A stretch of DNA of 64,000 bases. Origin: Snuella lapsa. Its GTDB lineage: Bacteria; Bacteroidota; Bacteroidia; Flavobacteriales; Flavobacteriaceae. Below the pieces are notes generated by a model. The model did not search any database. It had not been told where the DNA came from and worked only from the letters and a program-made list of their open reading frames with translations. Shown one piece after another: positions 1-10,000 of this stretch. Position numbers and translations under genes: made by a program. Location of the stretch: positions 124,001-188,000 of the forward strand of contig NZ_BAABCY010000032.1 of NCBI RefSeq assembly GCF_039539345.1, read 5' to 3'. Within the stretch, counting starts at the first letter, position 1. Each line of letters opens with the position of its first letter.

Positions 1-162
1 TTGAAAAATGGAGGTAGCAGATGCTGTAAAATCAGCATTTGGCAACAAACTGGGATCTACGTGCTCTTCACCTTTGCGCAACCCATTTTCATTGGGTGAA
101 CAGGCAAATACAATCGTTAGTAACAATAGCTGTATTAAGTATTTTATTCTATATTTTTTCAT
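1..162 (-). CDS. N-terminus of a surface lipoprotein, possibly PKD-type (partial)
   Basis: An open frame of 54 codons starts at ATG 162 and runs off the left edge. It begins with a Bacteroidota lipoprotein signal: MKKYRIKY, a hydrophobic stretch, then the lipobox IVFAC followed by SPNENG. The last visible residues (ADFTASATSIFQ) look like the opening strand of a PKD domain. It lies 69 bp downstream of a susD gene on the same strand, where SusE/SusF-like surface glycan-binding lipoproteins usually sit, so that role is inferred. The start and signal peptide are seen directly; the PKD assignment rests on about 12 residues and is weak. Confidence 0.6.
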   Translation of the reverse strand, partial: MKKYRIKYLIQLLLLTIVFACSPNENGLRKGEEHVDPSLLPNADFTASATSIFQ

Positions 163-191
163 TGTTTTAAATTTTAAATTGATGATATTAA

Positions 192-214
192 ACCTGTGGA
201 GAATCTCCACAGGT
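192..214 (-). terminator. Strong hairpin between susD and the downstream lipoprotein gene
   Basis: ACCTGTGGAG pairs with CTCCACAGGT around a three-base loop, a perfect 10-bp stem. It lies 17 bp after the susD stop. On the minus strand it is followed by TTTAATATC, a poor T-tract, so it is more likely a partial terminator or an mRNA-end-stabilising hairpin that lowers downstream expression than a full stop. Confidence 0.55.
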
Positions 215-231
215 CTCTGTAAAATACAGTA

Positions 232-2010
232 CTACCACCCCGGGTTTTGCTCCAATTCTGTATTTATAACTAATTCGTTAGATGGTAGCGGATACAGATA
301 GTAATACTCTGGAAACGCACCTGGTATATCATCTAAAAACTGCACATAACCTTCTGATGCATTATTTTGAATCTTAACTGTTGGATAGTCGGACTTTTTT
401 ACCCATCTTCCCAATTTTACATCGGTTGCATAATCCATTTTTTTCCAACGTCTTAAATCATCTCTTCTAAAGCCATCTCCCATCAATTCAACAGCTCTTT
501 CTCTACGAATTTCCCATAAAACGGGATCTACAGTCGTGTCTCTTGTAGGATCCCAATCGGCTGTAATTGCTCCTACATCCATTCCTGCTACCCCTCCTCT
601 GGTTCTAAGGGGGTTAATAGTTATACTTGCAATAGCTTGATTAAATTGCCCCATTTCGAATGCAGCTTCTGCATAATTCAGCATCACTTCACCCATTCTG
701 AATATAGGCATATCACTAATATCTGCTGAGGACGTTTTATAATTATGCTCGTTATACACTTTCCAAAAACGATAACCATTATTGGTTTGTGTAGGCGTTA
801 ATTGTGTAAAATTAGGCACACCTCCTGTTACACGTCCTGACCAGTTTCTGTCCGGTAAATTTTTATAAGGAAACCCTCCTGTTATGGCCTCCAGAATTGG
901 GAAATATTCTCTACTTGGGTCTGCTGGATCTGATGATATAAAACCAAAATCCTGAGAGCCATTCCCAGTAACCTGATAAGGAGGCGGTGTCATAACAAGT
1001 AAGCGATTATCCCTGTTTTTAAATTCTGCGTTAAAATCTTTATCTCCTAAAAATTGTGTATTACCTGCATTATAAATTGGTAAGCCATTTTTAGTTAAAA
1101 ATTTATCTACTCCCTTTCTGGTGAGGTCATACTTATTGTTAGTAGATCGTGTATTGGTAGAGACCCAATGTGTCAACTCATCTATTACATAATGCTTGTA
1201 CAATAATATCCCTGATTGTCCTGCCAAATCTTCACTATTAAAAACGTGATCGTAATTATTCATAATAGTAGGATACTTATTTACCAACTCTTGAGAAGCA
1301 GTAATACAAGCATTAAGAAACTTATCGGCATTTCCTAAATTATGGTATTTTCTCCAAGTACCTTCAAACAGCGCAAAACGCGATAATAAAGCGCGGGCGA
1401 CATCGGCATTAACGGTATTATCTCCATCGCCATCTGATTTTATATTATCTACTGCAAATAATAAATCTCTTAGGATATTATCGGCCACCAAATCTCTACT
1501 GTCTCTAGACCCGAATAATGTCTCAGTATCCAGATCAGTGAGTTCATTTTCTACCCAGGTTACCCCACCAAAAGTAGATAACAATGTAAAATATTCGTGC
1601 GCTCTAAAAAACAGACCTACCCCTCTCCAATGTGCCTTTTCTTCATCAGTTATATCGGCTTTATCTAAATTGTCCAGCATGATATTAACCTTTCTGATAT
1701 TGGTATAGGAATTGGTATATCTGCCATCTGTAGTAGGCACATTATATTCCCCATAGATGTAACTTCGTCTTCCTCCCAACATCAAATCACCATCCAAATC
1801 TCGCGTAGCCGACCAGCTTGTACTTCTTCCGTAGCTATCGAAGAAGTCATAAAAACTCCAAGCATAGGTCTTGATGTTGTTATAAGTACTGAATATAGTT
1901 GCTACAGACAGTTCATCTTTCGGAGCTTTATCCAAAAACTCATCATTGTTACAAGCAGTTATGAACAAACTACTTATTACGTATATTAAAATAAATCTTA
2001 TTTTCTTCAT
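232..2010 (-). CDS. SusD/RagB-family outer-membrane glycan-binding lipoprotein
   Basis: The 592-residue product is a lipoprotein with signal MKKIRFILIYVISS and lipobox ITAC, followed by NNDEFLDKAPKDELS, the usual mature start of SusD proteins. Members of this family sit on the cell surface as the lid of a SusC barrel and bind the oligosaccharide to be imported. The C-terminal part has the RagB/SusD pattern MPIFRMGEVMLNYAEAAFE, then LRTRGG and a WEIRRERAVELMGDGFRRDDLRRW block, and it ends YPLPSNELVINTELEQNPGW, a typical SusD terminus. It starts 11 bp after the SusC gene, so the two are co-transcribed. The ligand cannot be read from the sequence; the adjacent GH109 gene suggests GalNAc-containing glycans. 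Confidence 0.95.
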   Translation of the reverse strand: MKKIRFILIYVISSLFITACNNDEFLDKAPKDELSVATIFSTYNNIKTYAWSFYDFFDSYGRSTSWSATRDLDGDLMLGGRRSYIYGEYNVPTTDGRYTNSYTNIRKVNIMLDNLDKADITDEEKAHWRGVGLFFRAHEYFTLLSTFGGVTWVENELTDLDTETLFGSRDSRDLVADNILRDLLFAVDNIKSDGDGDNTVNADVARALLSRFALFEGTWRKYHNLGNADKFLNACITASQELVNKYPTIMNNYDHVFNSEDLAGQSGILLYKHYVIDELTHWVSTNTRSTNNKYDLTRKGVDKFLTKNGLPIYNAGNTQFLGDKDFNAEFKNRDNRLLVMTPPPYQVTGNGSQDFGFISSDPADPSREYFPILEAITGGFPYKNLPDRNWSGRVTGGVPNFTQLTPTQTNNGYRFWKVYNEHNYKTSSADISDMPIFRMGEVMLNYAEAAFEMGQFNQAIASITINPLRTRGGVAGMDVGAITADWDPTRDTTVDPVLWEIRRERAVELMGDGFRRDDLRRWKKMDYATDVKLGRWVKKSDYPTVKIQNNASEGYVQFLDDIPGAFPEYYYLYPLPSNELVINTELEQNPGW

Positions 2011-2021
2011 AATGCTATTTT

Positions 2022-5000
2022 TTAAAATGATAGATTTAATCCTAAAGAATACTGTGTCATAATAGGATACACTCCATTTGATCCCTGATCGGGCTCTAAT
2101 CCTTTAGGCAACTTATCGAAGGTGTGAATATTATTTCCTGACAAAAATATTCTGAACTTATCCACCTTTAATTTGTCCAAAAATTTACTATCTAAACTAT
2201 AACCAAACGTTATATTCTGGATACGCAAATAACTCTCATCACTTAGATACTTGGTTTGAACTCTCCTGTTTCTACCATAGTTACTATCTGTATTTCCGTT
2301 ATTAGGATCTCCGTATATCCTGGGGTAAAAGGCATCCTGATTATCTGGCGTCCAGTAATCTAATTGATGCTTATATATATTATCAAATACAGAAGGATAA
2401 GGCCATATAAGATCAGAATTTCTCCAGCTATCTTGTTTGCCTACACCACTTAGTACAAAAGAGAAATCAAACCCTTTGTAAGACGCAGAACCATTGACAC
2501 CAAACTGATAACGCTTCCTGCTGTTACCAATTACTTTTCTATCGCCAGCCCCTGTAGTTATTACACCATCAGAATTTTTAATTGGATTCCCTTGACTGTC
2601 CAGCTCTGTAATAACCGTTGAATTACCAGCTGCTATGAAACCATCTCCATCTAAGTCTTTATATTTTACATCACCAGGATAGGGTGTTTGACCTATAAAG
2701 GTTGGCACTCCCGGTTTCAATTCTCTATCTGGACCTGAAAGGTCTGCATTTAAGGTTCCTGGCACAAAATCGTCAACGGTATAATAGCCATCGGTTACAT
2801 ATCCCCAAATATCTCCAATTCTAGCACCTTCTCTAAATTGGCTAATTAAACCTCCGGGATTATCGAATTTGGTAATTTCTGCAACATTGTCAAAAACATT
2901 CACATTAATGTTATATCTAAAATCTCCTATACGGTCTTTCCATCCTACTGTTACTTCCCAACCAGTGGTCTCTAAATCTGCCACATTCTGAAATGGTGCT
3001 CCTGTTCCCAGAATGCCAGGTAACGGTTCACCTTCTCTTAGCATTCCCAATGTTTCTCTCCTATAAACTTCAAAACTGGTATCTAAACGATTTTTAAACA
3101 TTGTTAGGTCCAATCCTATATTGGTAGATACTATTTCTTCCCATGTTAAGCCTGCACTTATTAACTGAGCAGGCTCAAAAGTTAAATAACGTAAATCGCT
3201 ATTTAGATTGATCCAACTAGCAAAGAAAGATTCATAACCAGGATTGAAGGGGTAATAATCTCTGCCTCCTGTTAACGGATTGGTTGCTATTTGATTACCT
3301 ATTTCTCCCCAAGAGAATCTTGGTTTTAGTATAGATATAAAATCTACATTCTTCATAAATGGTTCTTTTGCAATATTCCAGGCTAATGAGAATGAAGGCA
3401 ACTCTACAAAGCGATCGCCTTCAGCAAAAATTGAAGAGCCATCATATCTAAAATTCGCTTCTGCAAAGTAGCGTTCTTTATAATTGTAGTTTAAACGACC
3501 AAAATAACCAACAATAGACCAGTCGTAAAAGGCTTCACTAATATCTATATTATCACCTTCGGCCAATTCAAAGGTTGGGGTGGTAATATCTATTAAACCA
3601 TTTCTTGATGCGGAGAAAGATTCAAAATTTTCTTCTTCTCGGTTTAAACCTGCTAAAACATTAAAATTATGATCACCCAGGCTCAACTGATATTTAGCAT
3701 AAAGGTTTAAAGCATTATAAACTGTCTGATTTTTTGATCTTGCAACAGAACTGTTTCTAATTTCGTCTTCTGCCGTTCCATTAACAGTAAATAAATGGGC
3801 TCTGGCAAATCGACGACCGTTATTCACAGTAAAATTACTTACCAGATCCTTTTCATAAGTATACTCTCCTATTAATGTCAAGTTATTAACTGGCTCCCAT
3901 TTTAATTGTTGGTACAATCTTGTATTATCTATATAACGTTTTGAAGGTTCTCTATAACGTACCAAGTTACCTGGCGTATCCACAGGAAAAGCTTCTCCAT
4001 CAATATCCAACCATCCTGTTGGATCAAACATACGCAATTGAATTGCTTGTGAATAAGAAGCCATTGGTCTTGTTTGCACACTCGATCTATATAAAATATT
4101 AGTTGTAGATTCTAGATTGGGTGCTATATCTGCACTAACCGAACTGTTAATGTTATACTTTTTGAAATTGTCCTGATTAGTAACCATAATACCATCCTCG
4201 AATGTATAACCAGCACTTAAACGATATGCCACTTTTTCGGCGCCTCCGCTTACGGTAAAATTGTGTATGGTAGAATGTCCAAAATTATTCAAAAACTCAT
4301 CTATAAGATTAGAATCTGCCAAGGGATAATACTGTGAATTTGCAGTATCGAAGTGGATTGGATACGTTGTTCCATTTACTGGGTCTGAGATTAAATTTAA
4401 CTGACTTCTATCGGTATCATACAAATTCAAATAACCTAACCAATCTTCCACATTCTGACCTGCAAAATAATCTCTAACGCCCCATTCATTAAGTGCTTCG
4501 ATAAATTCTCTTGTGGTTGCCTTTTGCGGTAAATCGGCAGTTGTGGAGATACTCGTGGTAGCATCATACGTAAATCTTACTTTTTGGTTTCTTTTAGCTT
4601 TTTTAGTTGTAATAAGAATAACTCCAAATGCTGCCCTTGCACCATAAATAGAACTGGCTGCCGCATCTTTTAATACTGAAATTGATTCTATATCCCTTGG
4701 ATTTAAATCTTCTAAACTACCTTCAACGTTATTAATCAAAACTAAGGGGCTTCCTCCATTTATAGATGTAAACCCACGAATGTTTATGCCAACACTATTA
4801 GCTCCGGGTTGCCCGGATGTGTTTGTGACCTGTAACCCTGCTGCAACTCCTTGCAATGATTCTGCAGCATTGACAATAGGTCTATCTCCAATAATTTCAT
4901 CCATCTTAACGAACGTTGTAGCGCCTGATACATTTTCCTTCTTTTGTGTACCAAAACCAACCACTACGACCTCTTCGAGTGTTGATACGTCTTCTATTAA

Positions 5001-5282
5001 AACTGCATCAATCGTTGTTTTACCCTTTGCAGTAAATTCCTGTGTTAAGTATCCTATATAAGATATTATAATCACATCATTTTCATTGACCAATATGGAG
5101 TAATTACCATCAAAATCGGCCGATGTCCCTCTGGTTGTTCCTTTAACTGTAACCGTTGCTCCAGATAACGGTATACCCGATTCGTCCTTAACGGTTCCTG
5201 TTACGGTGTTTTCTTGTGCTTGCATTGAACAGGTAAGGATCAATAACAGCACACACAATCCGTTTGTTAGTATTCTCTTCAT
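2022..5282 (-). CDS. SusC/RagA-family TonB-linked outer-membrane transporter
   Basis: The 1,086-residue product has a signal peptide (to about residue 22, SMQAQ), a carboxypeptidase-regulatory-like domain (about 25-100; VTGTVKDESGIPLSGATVTV), a TonB-box region around EEVVVVGFGTQKK, then a plug domain with LQGVAAGLQV, GINIRGFTS and SISVLKDAAASSIYGARAAFGVILITTKK, and a C-terminal beta barrel ending in LGLNLSF with a terminal aromatic. Length and order are those of SusC transporters, which import oligosaccharides across the outer membrane using TonB energy. It is paired with susD immediately downstream. The 117-bp gap to the upstream GH109 gene shows no clear TAnnTTTG element, so all three genes may share one promoter. 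Confidence 0.96.
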   Translation of the reverse strand: MKRILTNGLCVLLLILTCSMQAQENTVTGTVKDESGIPLSGATVTVKGTTRGTSADFDGNYSILVNENDVIIISYIGYLTQEFTAKGKTTIDAVLIEDVSTLEEVVVVGFGTQKKENVSGATTFVKMDEIIGDRPIVNAAESLQGVAAGLQVTNTSGQPGANSVGINIRGFTSINGGSPLVLINNVEGSLEDLNPRDIESISVLKDAAASSIYGARAAFGVILITTKKAKRNQKVRFTYDATTSISTTADLPQKATTREFIEALNEWGVRDYFAGQNVEDWLGYLNLYDTDRSQLNLISDPVNGTTYPIHFDTANSQYYPLADSNLIDEFLNNFGHSTIHNFTVSGGAEKVAYRLSAGYTFEDGIMVTNQDNFKKYNINSSVSADIAPNLESTTNILYRSSVQTRPMASYSQAIQLRMFDPTGWLDIDGEAFPVDTPGNLVRYREPSKRYIDNTRLYQQLKWEPVNNLTLIGEYTYEKDLVSNFTVNNGRRFARAHLFTVNGTAEDEIRNSSVARSKNQTVYNALNLYAKYQLSLGDHNFNVLAGLNREEENFESFSASRNGLIDITTPTFELAEGDNIDISEAFYDWSIVGYFGRLNYNYKERYFAEANFRYDGSSIFAEGDRFVELPSFSLAWNIAKEPFMKNVDFISILKPRFSWGEIGNQIATNPLTGGRDYYPFNPGYESFFASWINLNSDLRYLTFEPAQLISAGLTWEEIVSTNIGLDLTMFKNRLDTSFEVYRRETLGMLREGEPLPGILGTGAPFQNVADLETTGWEVTVGWKDRIGDFRYNINVNVFDNVAEITKFDNPGGLISQFREGARIGDIWGYVTDGYYTVDDFVPGTLNADLSGPDRELKPGVPTFIGQTPYPGDVKYKDLDGDGFIAAGNSTVITELDSQGNPIKNSDGVITTGAGDRKVIGNSRKRYQFGVNGSASYKGFDFSFVLSGVGKQDSWRNSDLIWPYPSVFDNIYKHQLDYWTPDNQDAFYPRIYGDPNNGNTDSNYGRNRRVQTKYLSDESYLRIQNITFGYSLDSKFLDKLKVDKFRIFLSGNNIHTFDKLPKGLEPDQGSNGVYPIMTQYSLGLNLSF

Positions 5283-5399
5283 AAGTTTGATTTAAAATTA
5301 GTTTTAGTTATTACTCTTGAATTAGATTGTCTTTCGTTGTATTTGTTCTTCATTAATTTTGGTTTTGGTTTATGTTAGTATTCATTTTATGAGATTCAT

Positions 5400-6758
5400 T
5401 TAATAACTGTCTTTCATCCAGTTGTAGGGGTTTCGTTTAATCCAGGTCCCTCTGGTAAAATCGGGGAAGTCCTGGGGTTGGCCGTTGTTTTCTATGGAAG
5501 CTTCCGACAACGGGGTAATGGCACTCCATGCGGCCGCATCGTATGCATCCATCGGTGGTGCTATGTTTTGCTTGGCAGACTCCACAAAGGCCTGTAGTAC
5601 GAAGAAATCCATGCCGCCGTGCCCTGCTCCCGTTGCCAGTTCGCCGTACTTCTTCCAGAGCGGGTGGTCGTACTTTTCCAACCAGGCTTTGGATTCGTCC
5701 CAGCGATGTGGCTTCGATTGCCCTTCAACGTATATCCTGTCCCCGTCCTTTTCCCACAGGCCCTTCGTTCCCTGTACCCTGAATCCTAATGAATAGGGTC
5801 TTGGCAACGATACGTCGTGGGTAACGATGATGGTCTCGCCATTGGCCGTTTCGATGGTAGAGGTAATTACATCTCCCATCTTAAAGTTCACTTTTGCATT
5901 GGGATGGTCTTTACCTCCATTATCAACTATGTAATTATGCAGTCCTCGGCTTTTGGTAGCGTGAGAGGTTAAAGATACAAATCGGTTGCCTCGGTTAATG
6001 TCGCACATTGCTGCTATCGGACCAACACCGTGCGTTGGGTATACGTCGGCGTTCCTTAATACAGAGTGTTGGGTCCTCCATACGGATTCCGATATGCCCT
6101 TTTCGCCAAACTCCACCCCTTTGCCATAGGCGGTCTTTCCGTCGTTAAGCATTACAAAGCGCAGGTCATGCTGGTAACCGCACCTAAAGTGCACGAGCTC
6201 CCCAAACACGTTTTGCTTTACCATGTTCAGTACGGCCAGTACATCGCGACGGTAGTTCACGTTCTCCAGGATCATCATGTGGGTGCCCGTCTTCTCGTGT
6301 GTGTTTACCAGGTCCCAGCATTCTTCAAGTGTGTTGGCCGCCGATACCTCGAGCCCGGTGTACTTGCCAGCCAGCATGGCGTCCTTGGCCATACGGGTGT
6401 GCCATAGCCATGGCGTGGATATAATAACGGCATCAAGGTTCTTCAGTTCCAGAAGGTTCCTGTAGTCGTAATCGTTGCTGCCAAAGACCTCGGGCTTCTT
6501 AAAGCCCGCCTTGTCGATCTTGTCCAGGGCTATGCTGATCCTGTTGGGGTCGATATCGCAAATGGCCGTGATCTCTACGTCCTTTCTATGTAAAGCATTG
6601 TTTAAGTGGTTAGTGCCTCTTAATCCAACCCCAATGAAACCCAGTTTGAGCTTCTGGCCATCAGAGGACAGCATGCCCCCGAACGACAGGTTAGGAAGTA
6701 AGGCTGCTCCCGCACCCACAAGGGCGGTGGTCTTAACAAAATTTCGTCTTGATGTCAT
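5400..6758 (-). CDS. GH109-type alpha-N-acetylgalactosaminidase (Gfo/Idh/MocA fold)
   Basis: The 452-residue product has a Tat signal (TSRRNFVKTTALVGAGAALL), then a Rossmann NAD-binding motif GFIGVGLRG. It resembles the Elizabethkingia GH109 enzyme as I remember it in a series of blocks: EVSAANTLEECWDLV, LENVNYRRDVLAVLNMV, GYQHDLR, YPTHGVGPIAAMCDINRGNR, SRGLHNYIVD and AGHGGMDFF. GH109 enzymes hydrolyse alpha-GalNAc by an NAD-dependent oxidation-elimination mechanism, so Tat export of a folded, cofactor-loaded protein makes sense. The locus context (SusCD downstream, HTCS divergent) suggests secreted glycoprotein or mucin-like substrates. Base composition is visibly more GC-rich than the neighbours, especially at 5500-5800 and 6060-6560. 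Some GH109-like proteins are plain oxidoreductases, so activity is not certain. Confidence 0.88.
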   Translation of the reverse strand: MTSRRNFVKTTALVGAGAALLPNLSFGGMLSSDGQKLKLGFIGVGLRGTNHLNNALHRKDVEITAICDIDPNRISIALDKIDKAGFKKPEVFGSNDYDYRNLLELKNLDAVIISTPWLWHTRMAKDAMLAGKYTGLEVSAANTLEECWDLVNTHEKTGTHMMILENVNYRRDVLAVLNMVKQNVFGELVHFRCGYQHDLRFVMLNDGKTAYGKGVEFGEKGISESVWRTQHSVLRNADVYPTHGVGPIAAMCDINRGNRFVSLTSHATKSRGLHNYIVDNGGKDHPNAKVNFKMGDVITSTIETANGETIIVTHDVSLPRPYSLGFRVQGTKGLWEKDGDRIYVEGQSKPHRWDESKAWLEKYDHPLWKKYGELATGAGHGGMDFFVLQAFVESAKQNIAPPMDAYDAAAWSAITPLSEASIENNGQPQDFPDFTRGTWIKRNPYNWMKDSY

Positions 6759-6813
6759 TTATATTCTTATTTAATTCACAATTCTAAAAACGGCATGAGC
6801 CATCGAACCACTC

Positions 6814-6821
6814 CAAAATTA
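6814..6821 (-). promoter_or_regulatory. Predicted -7 element (TAATTTTG) for the GH109-susC-susD operon
   Basis: On the minus strand the sequence reads TAATTTTG, an exact fit to the Bacteroidota -7 consensus TAnnTTTG, 55 bp upstream of the GH109 ATG. The -33 TTTG is not well conserved; a T-rich tract sits at about the right distance, which would fit an activator-dependent promoter. Confidence 0.45.
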
Positions 6822-6991
6822 GTACGAGAAGAAAAAAAGTTTAAGGGGTTATTTACGCTAATAAGACTTTCAAATAAAGTAAAGACCAAAATGACCCCTA
6901 CTTTTTGTTAATATGACTACTCGTGAGAAATATAAAGCTCGAAAAATAGCTGTCATCACAAGATTTATTGTATTAATACAGTTAAAAATGC

Positions 6992-6999
6992 TAATTTTG
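6992..6999 (+). promoter_or_regulatory. Predicted -7 element (TAATTTTG) for the HTCS regulator gene
   Basis: TAATTTTG matches TAnnTTTG, with TATTG 21 bp upstream as a possible -33 element. Transcription starting about 6 bp downstream would leave only about 10 nt before the in-frame TTG at 7016 but about 80 nt before ATG 7085, which supports the later start codon. Confidence 0.45.
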
Positions 7000-7084
7000 A
7001 GAATCATTACTTTTTTTGATAAAATCAACAACAAATTCCAAATTGTTGGGGTTTGCCGACTTTTTAACTTCTAAACGTAAACAA

Positions 7085-10000
7085 ATGTCCTTTTGCCATT
7101 TAATTAATAAAACAGGAATAAGAAAGCTTTTAACAGTATATCTGTTAATAATGCCTACCTGTTTTAGCATTGGACAAAGCAATTCATACTTTATAAAATT
7201 AGACAGAACGTTTAATGCTAGTTGTAATATTGAAGAAGGGCCTTTAGGCTACTTATGGTTTATAAATGATGATGGCCTCTATAAGTACAATGGTCTTGAT
7301 TATTCAATTTTAAGGTATCGAGAAATTTTCGGAGAAGATTTTAATGGAGACAGTAATTATAAAATAAAAAAGGATCATCACAAAAATTTGTGGCTGTATA
7401 CTTTAAAGGGAGAGCTTACTAAAATTGATTCACTAGGAAATTATAGCTCATATAAAAGCTATATTTCTGGCAAAGACAAGGCGAATTATATAATAAGTAT
7501 TAGCTCGGACGATCACTATACCTGGTTTGGCTCTAATAAGGGTATTATATATAGGTATGATCAGAAATCCTCCGAATTTAAAAAAATTGTCGACCTTTCA
7601 ACTCTATCTCTTAAATCGACTTCTTTTTTCAGCATTGCCGTTGTAAATTACGACCAGCTATTCTTTAGTACTTCGGACGGACTCCTTTATAGATACAATC
7701 TTAATTCGGGGACATTTCAAACTTTAAATCTTACAGAAAATGAATTTAACAAAATCGATCTTTTAAATGATAAGCTAGGCATATTATGGATTGCTACCTA
7801 TTATGATGGTCTCATAAAATTAGATGTTACTAACAATAGGATAATACAGCGCTATGGTTTGTTTGAAGAAAGAGATAATGTAAACCGCTACGCTATATTT
7901 CGTTGTCTTCATATAGATAATTACGGCACTCTATGGGCAGGGACTGATGGCAGTGGGTTATATAAAATAGAAAACGATAAGGCTCTTATTTTTAAAAAAG
8001 ACGAAAATAACCCGTTTACACTTAGTGATAATACCGTAAATTATATAAGCTCGGATTCTCACGGGAATATTGTCCTGACCTTGAAAAAGGGGATTATCAA
8101 CATACTACCCAATAATCTTAGCAATATTTCCTTTTTTAGCGGATTAAAAAATAATGCACCTCTAAATGTTGATGTTCTATCATCTTTAAAATCTTCCGAT
8201 GGTTCTTTATGGATAGGGACAGATGGTAAAGGATTAAACAGAATATTACCCGATTATACCACCGTACAATACAACAAACTAAAATCAGGCAATCTGTACT
8301 TTAAAGGAGAATATATCAATGCACTTCAAGAGGATCCCCAAAATATCATCTGGATTGGAACCTACTTAAACGGATTGTGGGTGTACGACCCTAAAACCAA
8401 CATATTTAAAAACATAGAGATCACAAACCTAAATGGAACCGAGTTAAATGACATCACAGAAATATTTATCGATTCCAAAAAGCGGGTTTGGGTATCTTCG
8501 TATGGCTGTTTAAGTATCTTTTCGGAAAACCAAAAGCTCCTAGCTAAGTTTGACTATTCTAAACACGGCCTGTTTGGCAGGGCATCAGAATGCATTATAG
8601 AGGACGAAAATGGCGTTATATGGGTTGGCGTTTTGGATGGTGGGCTATTTCGTTTTAATGAAAGTTCAGATGGGCTTTCAAATTCCTATTTCACTAGGCA
8701 TAATTATTACATAAAAGCAGTAGGAGACAATAGGAATTATAATCCCAAATTTTTATCGACCGACAATGATGGGTCTATATGGATTAGCACGACATCAGGA
8801 CAAGTTATCAAATTCAATCTTAAAGATTATACGTTCCAAAATTATAGTAGAGCTAACTATTTAGGAAACTATTTTTATTTCTCCGCATTGGCAGAAAACA
8901 AAGATAACCTATGGCTTGGGAGCAATAGAGGATTACATCACTATAATCTAAAAACGAACGCCTTAACATCTTACTTTGAAATAGACGGACTAACCGGAGA
9001 TAACTTTAGTCGGCACAATGCAGCTAAAGATAAAAATGGCTTACTTTATTTTGGAAGCGAATATGGAGTAAATGTTATTAATCCGGCTACAATAAACAAG
9101 GAAAATATAAATTCGCACATATATATAAATGAAATTGAAATCCTTAACAAACCCGCTAGTTCTATTTTAGGGGATCCCCTTTTTAAAAATATTGTTGAAC
9201 GTACTACCAAAATAAATGTCAATTATGATCAAGCCTCCTTCTCTTTTAGGTTTAGTGCCATAGGCAATATTATAAGTTCAAATTATCATTATGCCTATCG
9301 TTTGAAAGGTTTTGATAAGAACTGGATTCCTGCAAGACCAGACAGGAGGGCTACGTACACAAAGATCCCTCATGGCACCTACATTTTTGAGGTAAAAGCA
9401 GGATCCGAAAACGGTATTTGGGATATTCCCCCCAAAGCGATCACCATTACGATAAACCCACCTTGGTGGCTTTCAAATATAGCCTATTTAAGTTACTTCA
9501 TTATTTTTCTTTTAATAGGTTACGGGGTTTACCTCTGGATACGTTTAAAGAAAAAGTTAGTTAAAGAAGCATGGGAGAACCAAAAAGAAAAGGAACTATA
9601 CGGTTTAAAAATGAACTTTTTCGCCAAGATGTCCCATGAAATACAAACGCCTTTAAGCTTGATACTGGGGCCCATAGACGATATGCTTGACCGCGCGAAA
9701 TCAACTGGAAATTTTCTCTTAAAACAGCGACTTCAAATTATAAAGAATAATGCTCACAGGTTATCTCGCATAGCTTCCGAACTTACAACTGTAAGAAATA
9801 AAGAACTAGATAAAATACGGATCTACGCTACCAAAAAGGACCTTATACTACATCTAAAAGAAATTGCAGAATCCTTTGCAGAACAAGCTCGTTTTAAACA
9901 TATTGATTTTATTCAGGAATATCCTTCAGAAGAGGTTACTCTTTGGTATGATTCCGACAAAATTGAGCATGTTTTTTACAACTTACTGTCAAACGCTTTT

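Larger units (their letters stand above)
6759..7084. promoter_or_regulatory. Divergent promoter region between the GH109 gene and the HTCS gene
   Basis: This 326-bp AT-rich stretch holds no credible gene. It contains a TAnnTTTG element on each strand (listed separately), which would drive the PUL leftwards and its regulator rightwards. An HTCS activator would be expected to bind here, but I could not see a clear direct or inverted repeat to name as its site. Confidence 0.6.

Noticed and set aside
7016..7084. TTG start extending the HTCS regulator by 23 residues
   Set aside because: The TTG lies only about 10 nt after the predicted transcription start, the extension is not signal-like, and ATG 7085 gives a normal signal peptide.
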